From Bacteroidales bacterium UBA3754 (lineage in GTDB: Bacteria > Bacteroidota > Bacteroidia > Bacteroidales > UBA1715): a stretch of DNA of 12,456 nt. Below, piece after piece: positions 1 through 6,536 of this stretch (position 1 is the stretch's first letter; every line of letters begins with the position of its first letter). The notes beneath the pieces are model-generated. The model ran no database searches. It worked only from the letters and a program-made list of their open reading frames with translations, and was not told the origin of the DNA. Location of the stretch: positions 1 to 12,456 of the forward strand of contig DFGI01000074.1 of NCBI GenBank assembly GCA_002371705.1, written 5' to 3'. Both the position numbers and the translations under genes were made by a program.

Positions 1-260
1 TTGTTGACGATTTAGAGACATTCAAACAAGAGTTCGAGGAAAAATATCCTAATATAGGAGTTGATTTGGGTGGCGGGTATCGGAAAATACGAATGGAAAT
101 CAAATCGAAGAATAAGGAAAAAAGCGGTGGAGCAAGAATAATAACGTATGATTTATGTTTAAAAGTAGAAGAATCCGATATTCTTTTAGTTGCCATGTTC
201 GATAAAAATGAATTTGAGAACATACGGGATGATTACTATAAGTCGCTCGCTGGAGAATAA
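1..260 (+). CDS. RelE/ParE-family toxin, C-terminal part (5' end outside window)
   Basis: The reading frame is open from base 3 to the stop at 258-260, giving about 85 visible residues with no start in the window. The segment YRKIRMEIKSKNKEKSGGAR followed by a hydrophobic strand and LLVAMFDKNEFENI matches the core of the Bacteroidetes RelE/ParE-like toxins, which typically read K-I-R-x-A-I-x-S-K-G-K-G-K-S-G-G-A-R and then Y-D-K-S-E. Members of this superfamily are small ribosome-dependent mRNA endonucleases or gyrase inhibitors paired with an antitoxin; which activity applies here cannot be told. A TTG at 66 could be called as a start, but it would remove the first strands of the fold, so the gene almost certainly begins upstream. 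No antitoxin gene follows: a terminator sits at 291-327, so any partner should lie upstream, outside the window. The family call is fairly secure, the toxic activity inferred. Confidence 0.72.
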   Translation, partial: VDDLETFKQEFEEKYPNIGVDLGGGYRKIRMEIKSKNKEKSGGARIITYDLCLKVEESDILLVAMFDKNEFENIRDDYYKSLAGE

Positions 261-290
261 TTGAAAAATCATCAGGTTGATTGATGTGTC

Positions 291-327
291 TAAAACGTGA
301 ATTACTGATGGTTTACGTTTTATTTTT
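291..327 (+). terminator. Intrinsic terminator after the toxin-like gene
   Basis: Bases 291-301 pair with 312-322 in an 11-bp stem with one G-U wobble and a 10-base loop, followed directly by five T at 323-327. It starts 30 bases after the toxin stop and fits a rho-independent terminator. The stem is AT-rich, so it may be weak. Confidence 0.6.
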
Positions 328-330
328 AAT

Positions 331-837
331 ATGTTATGTAATAGGGACATGAAAACAGCGAAGAACTTTTTATTGACTATGTTACTATGTTACATTGCAT
401 ATTTTTGTACAGAAATGATAACCGCTTTACTCATTGTAATCATATCTGTTTGTTTTTGGAGTGACAAGCATGGTGGTCTTTCGTTATTCGTATTGTATGG
501 CGGTTGGATATGGAATATTATTACTACAGGGTTATACTATTTCTGCGTATATTTAATATACAAATATTTCAAGGATGAAAAGTTGAAATATAACAAAAAA
601 GCTCTTCAAGTGAGTATGTATGTACTTTTGTTTTGTTTTCCAGCAATTACAACAAATTCATTCCATCATTTTTGTGTATGTTGTTGGGGCATAAGTATAT
701 TTAAATTGTTGCAGAATATGAATAGTGTTAATAATTTGGAAGTTTTACCATTGCTATCAATAGTGTTTCCAGTTATTATCGTATATTGTATTTATAAATT
801 TCTTCGGAAAAAATTAATGTATAACGGGTTAATGTAG
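331..837 (+). CDS. Hypothetical four-helix integral membrane protein
   Basis: I do not recognise a family. The 168-residue product is very hydrophobic, with four likely membrane segments at about residues 12-43, 51-78, 91-125 and 137-157, and short charged loops (KYFKDEKLKYNKK at 78-90, KFLRKK at 156-161). It is rich in Cys, Tyr and Phe and has no signal peptide beyond the first helix. The ATG at 331 lies only four bases after the preceding terminator. An in-frame ATG at 349, which begins MKTAKNF, is therefore a plausible true start and costs no membrane segment. Base composition is visibly more AT-rich than the tat or thioesterase genes, as is that of the toxin gene beside it, which suggests accessory DNA. 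No partner gene is evident. Confidence 0.6.
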   Translation: MLCNRDMKTAKNFLLTMLLCYIAYFCTEMITALLIVIISVCFWSDKHGGLSLFVLYGGWIWNIITTGLYYFCVYLIYKYFKDEKLKYNKKALQVSMYVLLFCFPAITTNSFHHFCVCCWGISIFKLLQNMNSVNNLEVLPLLSIVFPVIIVYCIYKFLRKKLMYNGLM

Positions 838-841
838 GATG

Positions 842-872
842 TTTTTTATTTCTAACAGAATGCTTACTTTTG
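842..872 (+). promoter_or_regulatory. Putative Bacteroidales promoter for the GNAT gene
   Basis: TACTTTTG at 865-872 fits the Bacteroidales -7 consensus TAnnTTTG and is followed by C. A T-rich element (TTTT, 842-845) lies 19 bases upstream in place of the -33 TTTG. Transcription would start about 10 bases before the ATG at 889. Confidence 0.45.
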
Positions 873-888
873 CTGTAGAAACAAGACT

Positions 889-1377
889 ATGACACCTTCG
901 AAAAACTATCTAATTCGTGAAATACGGTCTGATGAGATTCCTTTGTTGGAGGACTTTTTGTACGAGGCGATTTTTATTCCCGAAGGTACGAATCCGCCAC
1001 CAAAATCAATAATAAAAAGTGAGGAATTGCAAATCTACATTCGTGATTTTGGAATGTTTCCCGACGACAAATGTTTAGTTGCCGAAACCGACGGAAAAAT
1101 AGTCGGAGCTGTGTGGAGCAGAATTATGAATGATTACGGCCACGTTGGCGATGGAATCCCTTCGCTTGCAATTTCGTTGTACAAGGAATTCCGCAGCAAA
1201 GGTATAGGGACGGAATTGCTCCGTCAGATGTTGCAATATTTGCGACACATAGGGTATGCAAACGTGTCACTTTCTGTACAAAAAGAAAACTATGCAACAA
1301 ATATGTATGTAAAGGCAGGTTTTTCCATAGTGAAGGAAACAGAAGAAGAATACATTATGGTTTGCGAGTTAAAATAA
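889..1377 (+). CDS. GNAT-family N-acetyltransferase
   Basis: A 162-residue single-domain protein of the usual GNAT size. Residues 6-80 form the N-terminal strands and helices (YLIREIRSDEIPLLEDFLYE, then VAETDGKIVGAVW). Residues 91-112 carry motif A, with a beta strand SLAIS and the acetyl-CoA pyrophosphate loop RSKGIG at 102-107. Motif B follows (NYATNMYVKAGF, 134-145), where Tyr140 is the usual position of the general acid. Enzymes of this family move an acetyl group from acetyl-CoA to an amine; the substrate cannot be predicted. The gene stands alone: a TAnnTTTG box lies just upstream and tatC converges on it 19 bases downstream. No terminator is obvious in that gap. Confidence 0.9.
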   Translation: MTPSKNYLIREIRSDEIPLLEDFLYEAIFIPEGTNPPPKSIIKSEELQIYIRDFGMFPDDKCLVAETDGKIVGAVWSRIMNDYGHVGDGIPSLAISLYKEFRSKGIGTELLRQMLQYLRHIGYANVSLSVQKENYATNMYVKAGFSIVKETEEEYIMVCELK

Positions 1378-1396
1378 AAACATATTGTTGGGAAAA

Positions 1397-2170
1397 TTAT
1401 CCTCTTTTCGTTTGTTTCACAATCCCAATGCTTATTTCGTACAGCATATAAATTGGCAATGCCACCACAAACAGCGTGAATGCGTCGGCGGTGGGGGTGA
1501 TGACGGCTGCAAGCACGCAAATTGCAACTATGGCATGACGACGGTATTGTTTTAGAAATGATGCGTTTATGATTCCCATTTTTGCGAGAATCCAACATAA
1601 AATTGGCAGTTCAAACATAATTCCCATAAGCAGGCAGAGCGTGAGCAACGTGCCAATGTACGATGTGAGCGAAATAAAATTGACAATCTCGTCGCTCACC
1701 TGGTACGTGCCTAAAAATCTGAACGTGAGCGGGAAAATAAGAAAATATGACAACAGCACGCCGAGAATGAACATAATGTAGCCGCCGCCGACCGCCTTCA
1801 ACGCAACCCGTTTTTCACTTGTGTACAATGCTGGCGAAACGAACGAAAACAGGGCGAACAGAATGTAGGGCGACACTACAAGTGCACCTATGTAAAATGA
1901 GATTTTTATGTGTATGAGAAATTGTTGTGCTAATTCCGTGTTAATCAAATGAATGGAAAAATCCGACAAACTTGCGCCCAACGATTTGAACAGGCGGTAG
2001 GTTACAAAATCGGATTCTTTGGGAGCCAGCACAATGGAGAACACGGCGTCTTTGAAACAAAATGCGACGATTCCGAACGCCACCACGGCGACAAGAATAC
2101 GGATTATGCAGCCACGAAGTTCGTCAACGTGTTCCCAGAACGAAAGTTCGTTACTGTTTGTTTTCGTCAT
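1397..2170 (-). CDS. tatC: Sec-independent protein translocase subunit TatC
   Basis: A 257-residue inner-membrane protein that forms the receptor core of the twin-arginine translocase, binding RR signal peptides and recruiting TatA to export folded proteins. Family signatures are in order: HVDELR at 14-19 before the first helix, PALYTSEKR at 113-121, the conserved acidic FELP at 186-189, ITPTAD at 224-229 and ALPIYMLYE at 237-245. Six membrane helices fit the sequence, and the length is that of a normal TatC. Its start overlaps the end of tatA by 20 bases, so the two are translationally linked on one transcript, with tatA first. The C-terminus is short and basic (KQTKRG). No gene with a twin-arginine signal is seen in the window. 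Confidence 0.95.
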   Translation of the reverse strand: MTKTNSNELSFWEHVDELRGCIIRILVAVVAFGIVAFCFKDAVFSIVLAPKESDFVTYRLFKSLGASLSDFSIHLINTELAQQFLIHIKISFYIGALVVSPYILFALFSFVSPALYTSEKRVALKAVGGGYIMFILGVLLSYFLIFPLTFRFLGTYQVSDEIVNFISLTSYIGTLLTLCLLMGIMFELPILCWILAKMGIINASFLKQYRRHAIVAICVLAAVITPTADAFTLFVVALPIYMLYEISIGIVKQTKRG

Positions 2171-2357
2171 TCGGTTTTGTTTGATTTTCGGAGTTCGTTT
2201 CGGCTCCGTTCATGCCGTCTTTGAAGTTTTTCACGCCTTTGCCAAGACCTCTCATCAGTTCAGGAATTTTCTTTCCTCCGAACAAAAGCAGCACGATAAG
2301 CGCAATGACTAAAATTTCTTGGAATCCGATAGAACCTAAAAAAAGTAATGTGTTCAT
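2151..2357 (-). CDS. tatA: Twin-arginine translocase pore subunit TatA/TatE
   Basis: TatA oligomerises with TatC to make the transient pore for folded proteins. From the ATG at 2357 the product has 68 residues. It has a short N-terminal membrane helix (about residues 5-22, GSIGFQEILVIALIVLLLFG), the hallmark hinge FGGKKIPEL, an amphipathic helix (MRGLGKGVKNFKDGMNG) and a polar tail rich in Asn, Glu and Lys. The frame stays open upstream to an ATG at 2438. That longer form would add 27 residues ahead of the membrane helix and would run through the promoter -7 box at 2372-2379, so 2357 is chosen. The tatC start lies within the last codons of this gene. No second TatA-like (TatB) gene is present, so this may serve both roles. 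Confidence 0.92.
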   Translation of the reverse strand: MNTLLFLGSIGFQEILVIALIVLLLFGGKKIPELMRGLGKGVKNFKDGMNGAETNSENQTKPNDENKQ

Positions 2358-2371
2358 AGTCTGTTTTTTTG

Positions 2372-2379
2372 CAAAGATA
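2372..2379 (-). promoter_or_regulatory. Putative -7 box for tatAC
   Basis: Read on the minus strand this is TATCTTTG followed by C, a full match to the Bacteroidales -7 consensus TAnnTTTG. It lies 14 bases before the tatA ATG, implying a very short leader. No convincing -33 TTTG is seen about 19 bases upstream. Confidence 0.5.
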
Positions 2380-2479
2380 AATTTTATTTTGAAATTATCT
2401 ACTTTCATAGTGTAGATAACCGTAATTGTAGAGTTCATATTCTTTTATATAATATGTCTCCGCAGGAATACAGAAAGAG

Positions 2480-2515
2480 TTTGCAACCGAAATAATCGGT
2501 TTATTTGGTTGCAAA
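2480..2515 (+). repeat. Inverted repeat in the tatA / DUF2156 divergent spacer
   Basis: TTTGCAACC (2480-2488) and GGTTGCAAA (2507-2515) are perfect 9-base inverted repeats. Nested inside is a second, mutually exclusive pair, ACCGA (2486-2490) and TCGGT (2496-2500). The right arm covers the putative -33 element of the gene at 2561, which is where a repressor site would be expected. No T tract follows in either direction, so a terminator is unlikely. The binding partner is unknown. Confidence 0.45.
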
Positions 2516-2538
2516 CAGCAAACATTTTGATATTTTCG
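2509..2538 (+). promoter_or_regulatory. Putative promoter for the DUF2156 gene
   Basis: A TTG at 2509-2511 and TATTTTCG at 2531-2538 are separated by 19 bases, close to the Bacteroidales -33/-7 layout. The -7 box has one mismatch to TAnnTTTG. The start codon lies 22 bases downstream. Confidence 0.35.
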
Positions 2539-2560
2539 CAAGGATTTTAGAATCACAACA

Positions 2561-3919
2561 ATGCTGAGTTTTCATCCGTTGACAATTTCCGACCGTAAGA
2601 CGGTGCAGGCGGTGTCGATTAAGGCAGGACGACGTAATTGCAACTACACGTTTGCCAATCTCGTGGGTTGGCAGTTTTGGTTCCACACCGAAGTGTGCGT
2701 GTGGAAAGATGCCGTGGTGCTTCGCTTCAACTTCGAGGGGAAACGGGCATATATGGTTTGCGTGGAGGGTGATTTGCAACCAGAATTGCTGACGGCTTTA
2801 TATAAGGACAGCGATGAAAATCTCATGCTCATCGGTCTTGAAGATTCGCAGTTGCAAACTGTCAATACGTTTAATACAAAATGTGTGATTAAGACTGAGC
2901 CGTGTCGTAATCAATATGATTATATTTACCTTCGGACAAATCTCGCCACGCTCCGAGGCAAAAAACTCAGCGCCAAGCGTAATCACGTCAACCACTTTCG
3001 TGCAGAACATCCCGACTTTGAATATCGTCCGCTCTCGCCCGAACTTTTTGATGAATGTCGGCGACTTACGGCAATATGGCAGGAGGAGAAAGAAGAAAGT
3101 ATGACCATTGATGCCGAGCATCGCGTAATGGAAACCGTCTTTGCCAATTGGGACGAGTTGGGAATGACAGGTGGAAGCATTTTTGTTGACGGACGAATGG
3201 TGGCGTTCACCTATGGTGCCGCTGTGACGACCGACACTTTCGACGTGTGCGTTGAAAAAGCCGACCGTCACGTAGAGGGAGCTTTCGCAATCGTAAACCA
3301 GCAGTTTGCCGAACATTTGCCCGAGCAGTACATCTATCTCAACCGCGAAGAAGATATGGGCATTTCCGGTCTTCGGCAGTCCAAATTGTCGTACCATCCC
3401 GAAATTTTGCTGACCTACAATACCGTAAAGATTAACAAGTCCTATGTCTTAAAGCGAATGACAGCCGACGATGCACAGCTGACGGTTGACTGGATGGTTC
3501 GCCAATATGGTTTCCACCGCCACGAGGTGGAATCGTGGGTGCGCGACTTGCATTTCAACTGGCCGCTGAGCGTGAAAGCCGTCGATGCCGACGGAAATGT
3601 GGTCGGTCTGCTGAATATGAGCGATTACCGCATTGAAGAAGAATCGTCGCAAATTGCCGTTGAAGCTCCCGATGTGCTTGCAAGTCTTAATGCTCGTCGC
3701 TACACGGCTGTGTTTTCGTTCATTGTTGCCGAACCATATCGCGGTTCACGTTTGAACTACGATATGTTCAATTCCATACTGCCAGAGCTGAAATCTTGCT
3801 ACGACTTTGTTTTCATTCCTGTGCTTCATCGCCTCAAAACTCATCAGTATTGGCAACGCTGGGGTGCCACTGAGTTTTACCGTGATGCGGAATGTGTGTA
3901 TTACAAACTTGAATTGTAG
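2561..3919 (+). CDS. DUF2156 (phosphatidylglycerol lysyltransferase-like) protein with C-terminal GNAT-like domain
   Basis: A 452-residue soluble protein. Residues about 1-290 carry the DUF2156 / LPG-synthase C-terminal fold. The signature stretches are YIYLRTNLATLRGKKLSAKR (121-140) running into NHVNHF, and NREEDMGISGLRQSKLSYHP (261-280). In MprF this fold moves an aminoacyl group from tRNA to a lipid, but stand-alone bacterial members lack the flippase and their substrate is mostly unknown. From about residue 294 a second, GNAT-like domain follows (VLKRMTADDAQLTVDWMVRQ, then EPYRGSRLNYDMF at 391-403, then YWQRWGATEFY at 430-440). Its RGSRLN loop departs from the usual R/Q-x-x-G-x-G/A, so cofactor binding is uncertain. 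Membrane helices are absent. The gene diverges from tatA and converges with the AlkZ-related gene 13 bases downstream. Family confident, reaction unknown. Confidence 0.82.
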   Translation: MLSFHPLTISDRKTVQAVSIKAGRRNCNYTFANLVGWQFWFHTEVCVWKDAVVLRFNFEGKRAYMVCVEGDLQPELLTALYKDSDENLMLIGLEDSQLQTVNTFNTKCVIKTEPCRNQYDYIYLRTNLATLRGKKLSAKRNHVNHFRAEHPDFEYRPLSPELFDECRRLTAIWQEEKEESMTIDAEHRVMETVFANWDELGMTGGSIFVDGRMVAFTYGAAVTTDTFDVCVEKADRHVEGAFAIVNQQFAEHLPEQYIYLNREEDMGISGLRQSKLSYHPEILLTYNTVKINKSYVLKRMTADDAQLTVDWMVRQYGFHRHEVESWVRDLHFNWPLSVKAVDADGNVVGLLNMSDYRIEEESSQIAVEAPDVLASLNARRYTAVFSFIVAEPYRGSRLNYDMFNSILPELKSCYDFVFIPVLHRLKTHQYWQRWGATEFYRDAECVYYKLEL

Positions 3920-3932
3920 TTTGACGAAAAAG

Positions 3933-4643
3933 TCACTTCAACATTTTATTGATTTGTTTCTCAGTCGCTTGCGGCAACAATTCGTGTAGATGTTCAGCCA
4001 TACGTTGATATGATTCTTCGGGGGATCGTTGGCATAGACAGGCGGAACGTCCCAACAACCGTTCGGGGGTTGTGAGCAGCGACCAGCCGAATCCATATTC
4101 CCGTCCGTGTTTGTCGGTTGGATAGACAAAATCCTCGGTGACCAAGTAACACGACATTTGTAGTCGGTTGACGTATGCGTCGAATTTGCCACGCATTTTG
4201 GGACCAGTGAAACCGCAGGCCGCACGCAGTTCTCGGGCTATCATGCTTCCTTGTTCCTGAAGCGTCAGAACTATGGCTTCTTCTATGCTGCCAGGTTCCA
4301 ATTGGGGATTTTTGCTACGTCGCCAATTGTAGAAGTCGGGCCACCAATCAAGACTGATGAATCCTGCCTTGCCGTTGAAAAATTTGCCGTAAACGCAGTT
4401 GCCTTCTTTGATTGCCGTGCCTTTCCACGTCCACAAGGGCCATTCCCAACTGCCGTCGTCGAACTGGATGAAACGACATTCTTCCGCCATCATCCCTTCT
4501 GCGCAAAAACCTTGCACGCCGCTTTCGAGCAACGGCAGAAATCCAATTTGCTGAATGCAGTCTATCAAGTCGGGACAGGAATGAATGCCTTGCCTGTCGG
4601 TTGTGTGCATATCTTTGAAATAATTGTCAAAATAATCGCTCAT
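3933..4643 (-). CDS. AlkZ-related (YcaQ-like) winged-helix protein
   Basis: A 236-residue protein that I place with the AlkZ-related family. Supporting stretches are CIQQIGFLPLLESGVQGF (29-46), a tryptophan-rich strand DGSWEWPLWTWKG (63-75), YGKFFNGKAGFISLDWWPDF (85-104) and then NWRR. Next comes a predicted winged-helix section (about 120-170, with ELRAACGF) and TTPERLLG (191-198). AlkZ/YcaQ proteins are DNA glycosylases that unhook interstrand cross-links or remove alkylated bases. This shorter relative shares the wing region, but I cannot point to the catalytic Q-x-Q/D motif, so glycosylase activity is not established. It is the last gene of the minus-strand cluster, 24 bases after the flavodoxin gene stop. 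The role in that operon is unexplained. Confidence 0.62.
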   Translation of the reverse strand: MSDYFDNYFKDMHTTDRQGIHSCPDLIDCIQQIGFLPLLESGVQGFCAEGMMAEECRFIQFDDGSWEWPLWTWKGTAIKEGNCVYGKFFNGKAGFISLDWWPDFYNWRRSKNPQLEPGSIEEAIVLTLQEQGSMIARELRAACGFTGPKMRGKFDAYVNRLQMSCYLVTEDFVYPTDKHGREYGFGWSLLTTPERLLGRSACLCQRSPEESYQRMAEHLHELLPQATEKQINKMLK

Positions 4644-4667
4644 TTTTTTCGGACTTGATAATGCGTG

Positions 4668-5792
4668 TTAGTTAAGATTCAAACGTTTCTCGCCGTTTTG
4701 AATGTAAATTTGTCCTTTCTCCAGTGTGTCAATTCTTCGACCTTGCAAATCGTATTTTGGAGAATTTGAGTCGTTGTTCTTAATGGTGGGAATGTCAGTC
4801 GAAGGTTCGTTGTTTCCTTGATTTTCAGTTGTGTTTTCTACCGACAACGATAAAGTGATTGTACAATTGCCTTCGCCCAAAATTGTTTGCAATTCGCTTT
4901 GCGTAACATTGTCGATTTTTCCTATGCGGGTGTAACTCCACGAATTTGAACCATAGAAAATCACAATCTGATTGCCATTATAAAGCACTATGTCGCCTGC
5001 CTGCGTGGTTGTTTGTTCATTTGCTGTTGGAAGCGAACGGCCGAGCGGACCAACTTTTTCGAAATTGCCATAGTCGGTTGCCTCGTACGAGATGGGGGAT
5101 TCCTTCAGTGCAGTTGCAAGAGCTTGTGTGGCAACGTTGTCAACCATTGTGGCTGTAAGTGTGGTGTTGCCTATGGTAATGTAAAGTTTTTCGTCCATAT
5201 TGTTGGAAAAGTTAAGCGTTTTTATCCAGTTGCTGAGCAAAGTTGGCATTTGATTTCGGTTACTGTTGTTAATCCACAAGGGCTCATCGGAAAAATCGCC
5301 GTTGGGAATGAGTCTTTCGGCATCTGCCACAACCGACTGAATGCCGCTGCTCGCACTCGACACAATCAGCCCTATGTTTTTGCCATCCATTCCTTTGCCG
5401 TTTTCAAAAAGGAACGTCTGCATTGGTGCGGCCATATTGCTCCACCACAATGGCGTGGCAATCACTATATTGTCGTATTTTTCAAAGTCAATATCGAGAG
5501 GTTTTATTGCAGGATAACTTTCTGCGTTGTTTGGATTTTGACGAATGGCCGAAATGAGAGCGCTCCCGATGGCGTAGTTGTTTTCCTCGTATTTGAGACC
5601 TTCTTCGGCTGGCTTGATTTCCACCACGTCGGCAGAAATCTGCTTGGTAAGTTCATCAACAATGGAACGTACGTTGCCCGTATAACTATAGTAGGCCACA
5701 AGTGTTCGGCCAGTTTGTTCCGCATAGACTTCGTTATTCCTTGAACAACAAGCACATAGGACTAAAATCAACAAAAAGGGAAAATATCTCAT
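4668..5792 (-). CDS. Exported flavodoxin / cyclophilin-like fusion lipoprotein
   Basis: From the ATG at 5792 the product has 374 residues. Residues 1-15 are a lipoprotein signal (MRYFPFLLILVLCAC) with a lipobox L-C-A-C, so it should be membrane-anchored outside the cytoplasm. Residues 29-195 are a flavodoxin-like fold, with the FMN phosphate loop YSYTGN at 35-40 and the TPLWWSNMAAP loop at 113-123. Residues about 203-312 fit a cyclophilin-like fold (LYITIGNTTLTATMVDN, then YGNFEKVGPLGRSLP, then GDIVLYNGNQIVIFYG). After an Asn/Thr-rich linker, the end (YDLQGRR at 347-353, IYIQNGEKR at 362-370) resembles the tail of Por/T9SS sorting domains. An upstream ATG at 5825 would overlap the thioesterase gene and bury the signal, so 5792 is preferred. 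It probably acts as a flavin-dependent reductase on small molecules or quinones; that is inference. Confidence 0.82.
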   Translation of the reverse strand: MRYFPFLLILVLCACCSRNNEVYAEQTGRTLVAYYSYTGNVRSIVDELTKQISADVVEIKPAEEGLKYEENNYAIGSALISAIRQNPNNAESYPAIKPLDIDFEKYDNIVIATPLWWSNMAAPMQTFLFENGKGMDGKNIGLIVSSASSGIQSVVADAERLIPNGDFSDEPLWINNSNRNQMPTLLSNWIKTLNFSNNMDEKLYITIGNTTLTATMVDNVATQALATALKESPISYEATDYGNFEKVGPLGRSLPTANEQTTTQAGDIVLYNGNQIVIFYGSNSWSYTRIGKIDNVTQSELQTILGEGNCTITLSLSVENTTENQGNNEPSTDIPTIKNNDSNSPKYDLQGRRIDTLEKGQIYIQNGEKRLNLN

Positions 5793-5805
5793 AGCAAAGT
5801 GATTT

Positions 5806-6513
5806 TTATTTACAACTAAATTCAACTATGGCGCTTACCTTGTCGTTTACTGATAGTGAAACCGTTACAACATCGTCTGTGGTAAAAACCGTAGGGATTA
5901 GCACTTCGCCATATTTTGTTGCTATTTTATATTCCACCCGAAGACTTTTCACTTTAAAATTTTCAGGCAGAAGTTCCATTGCCATGCGGATGTAATTCGC
6001 ATTGTTCACGTGTCGGTTGTAGTCGATGTCGGATTTCATCACGGGAATAGCGTCGTATTTCACGCCGCCGTCCTTGGGCAACACAATTCGGTGTTCTTTG
6101 TAATCCATTTCCAATTGCGAATCCAAAGCCATTGTTTCGAGCGTTGCCGCGTCAATGCGTTTTAGCCGCCCCGTTGCCTTGTCGATAAAAGCTCCCAGAC
6201 TCCACGTTTTGTAGCATGGATTTCCGTCGGAGTCGTAAATAAACGTGTTGCGATAGCCGAACATTGGTTTCATGTCAAACACCAACGTTGTTACCGTGAG
6301 ATTCTCCTTGTATTGCGGCACACGCATAATCTCCACCTGACGGAATGCCAGCACCTGAGTCATATTTTGGTCGGCAAAATATTGTTTTATGCCTGGCTCG
6401 CTGTCTATCCACAGTTCGGAACAATCCTGCATCATTTGGAGAGCGGAATAAAGTTTTAGTCGGCCTTCGCTGTTGCAGGTACTTATGGTTACTTTGTGAT
6501 TTAAACTGTACAT
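5806..6513 (-). CDS. Acyl-ACP thioesterase
   Basis: A 235-residue cytoplasmic double hot-dog protein of the Acyl-ACP_TE family, which releases free fatty acids from acyl carrier protein. The N-terminal hot-dog spans about 1-130 (HKVTISTCNSEGRLKLYSAL at 6-25, VLAFRQVEIMRVPQY at 54-68). The C-terminal hot-dog holds the diagnostic DIDYNRHVNNANY at 162-174, with the Asn and His expected at the active site. LRVEYKIATKYGE at 191-203 covers the second active-site strand. Length agrees with other bacterial members. The gene follows the AraC-type regulator by 23 bases and has a clear Shine-Dalgarno sequence, unusual for this phylum. Such enzymes set fatty-acid chain length or supply free acids; the chain length released cannot be read here. 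Confidence 0.9.
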   Translation of the reverse strand: MYSLNHKVTISTCNSEGRLKLYSALQMMQDCSELWIDSEPGIKQYFADQNMTQVLAFRQVEIMRVPQYKENLTVTTLVFDMKPMFGYRNTFIYDSDGNPCYKTWSLGAFIDKATGRLKRIDAATLETMALDSQLEMDYKEHRIVLPKDGGVKYDAIPVMKSDIDYNRHVNNANYIRMAMELLPENFKVKSLRVEYKIATKYGEVLIPTVFTTDDVVTVSLSVNDKVSAIVEFSCK

Positions 6514-6517
6514 TTTT

Positions 6518-6522
6518 CCTCC
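6518..6522 (-). promoter_or_regulatory. Shine-Dalgarno GGAGG for the thioesterase
   Basis: Read on the minus strand the sequence is GGAGGAAAAATG, a full GGAGG four bases before the ATG at 6513. Other starts in the window lack such a site. It supports this start and independent initiation within the operon. Confidence 0.6.
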
Positions 6523-6536
6523 GTTTGTTTGTTATT

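Noticed and set aside
2358..2438. Upstream 27-residue extension of TatA from an ATG at 2438
   Set aside because: TatA proteins begin just before the membrane helix, and the extension would run through the -7 box at 2372-2379.
2798..3397. 199-codon minus-strand open frame inside the DUF2156 gene
   Set aside because: It is antisense to conserved DUF2156 motifs and has no plausible start context or family match.
3920..3945. Short GAC-GAAAAA-GTC hairpin between convergent genes as a terminator
   Set aside because: A three-base stem without a T tract is too weak to call.
5013..5744. 243-codon plus-strand open frame opposite the flavodoxin gene
   Set aside because: It is antisense to a gene with clear flavodoxin and cyclophilin-like motifs, and its own product has no recognisable family features.
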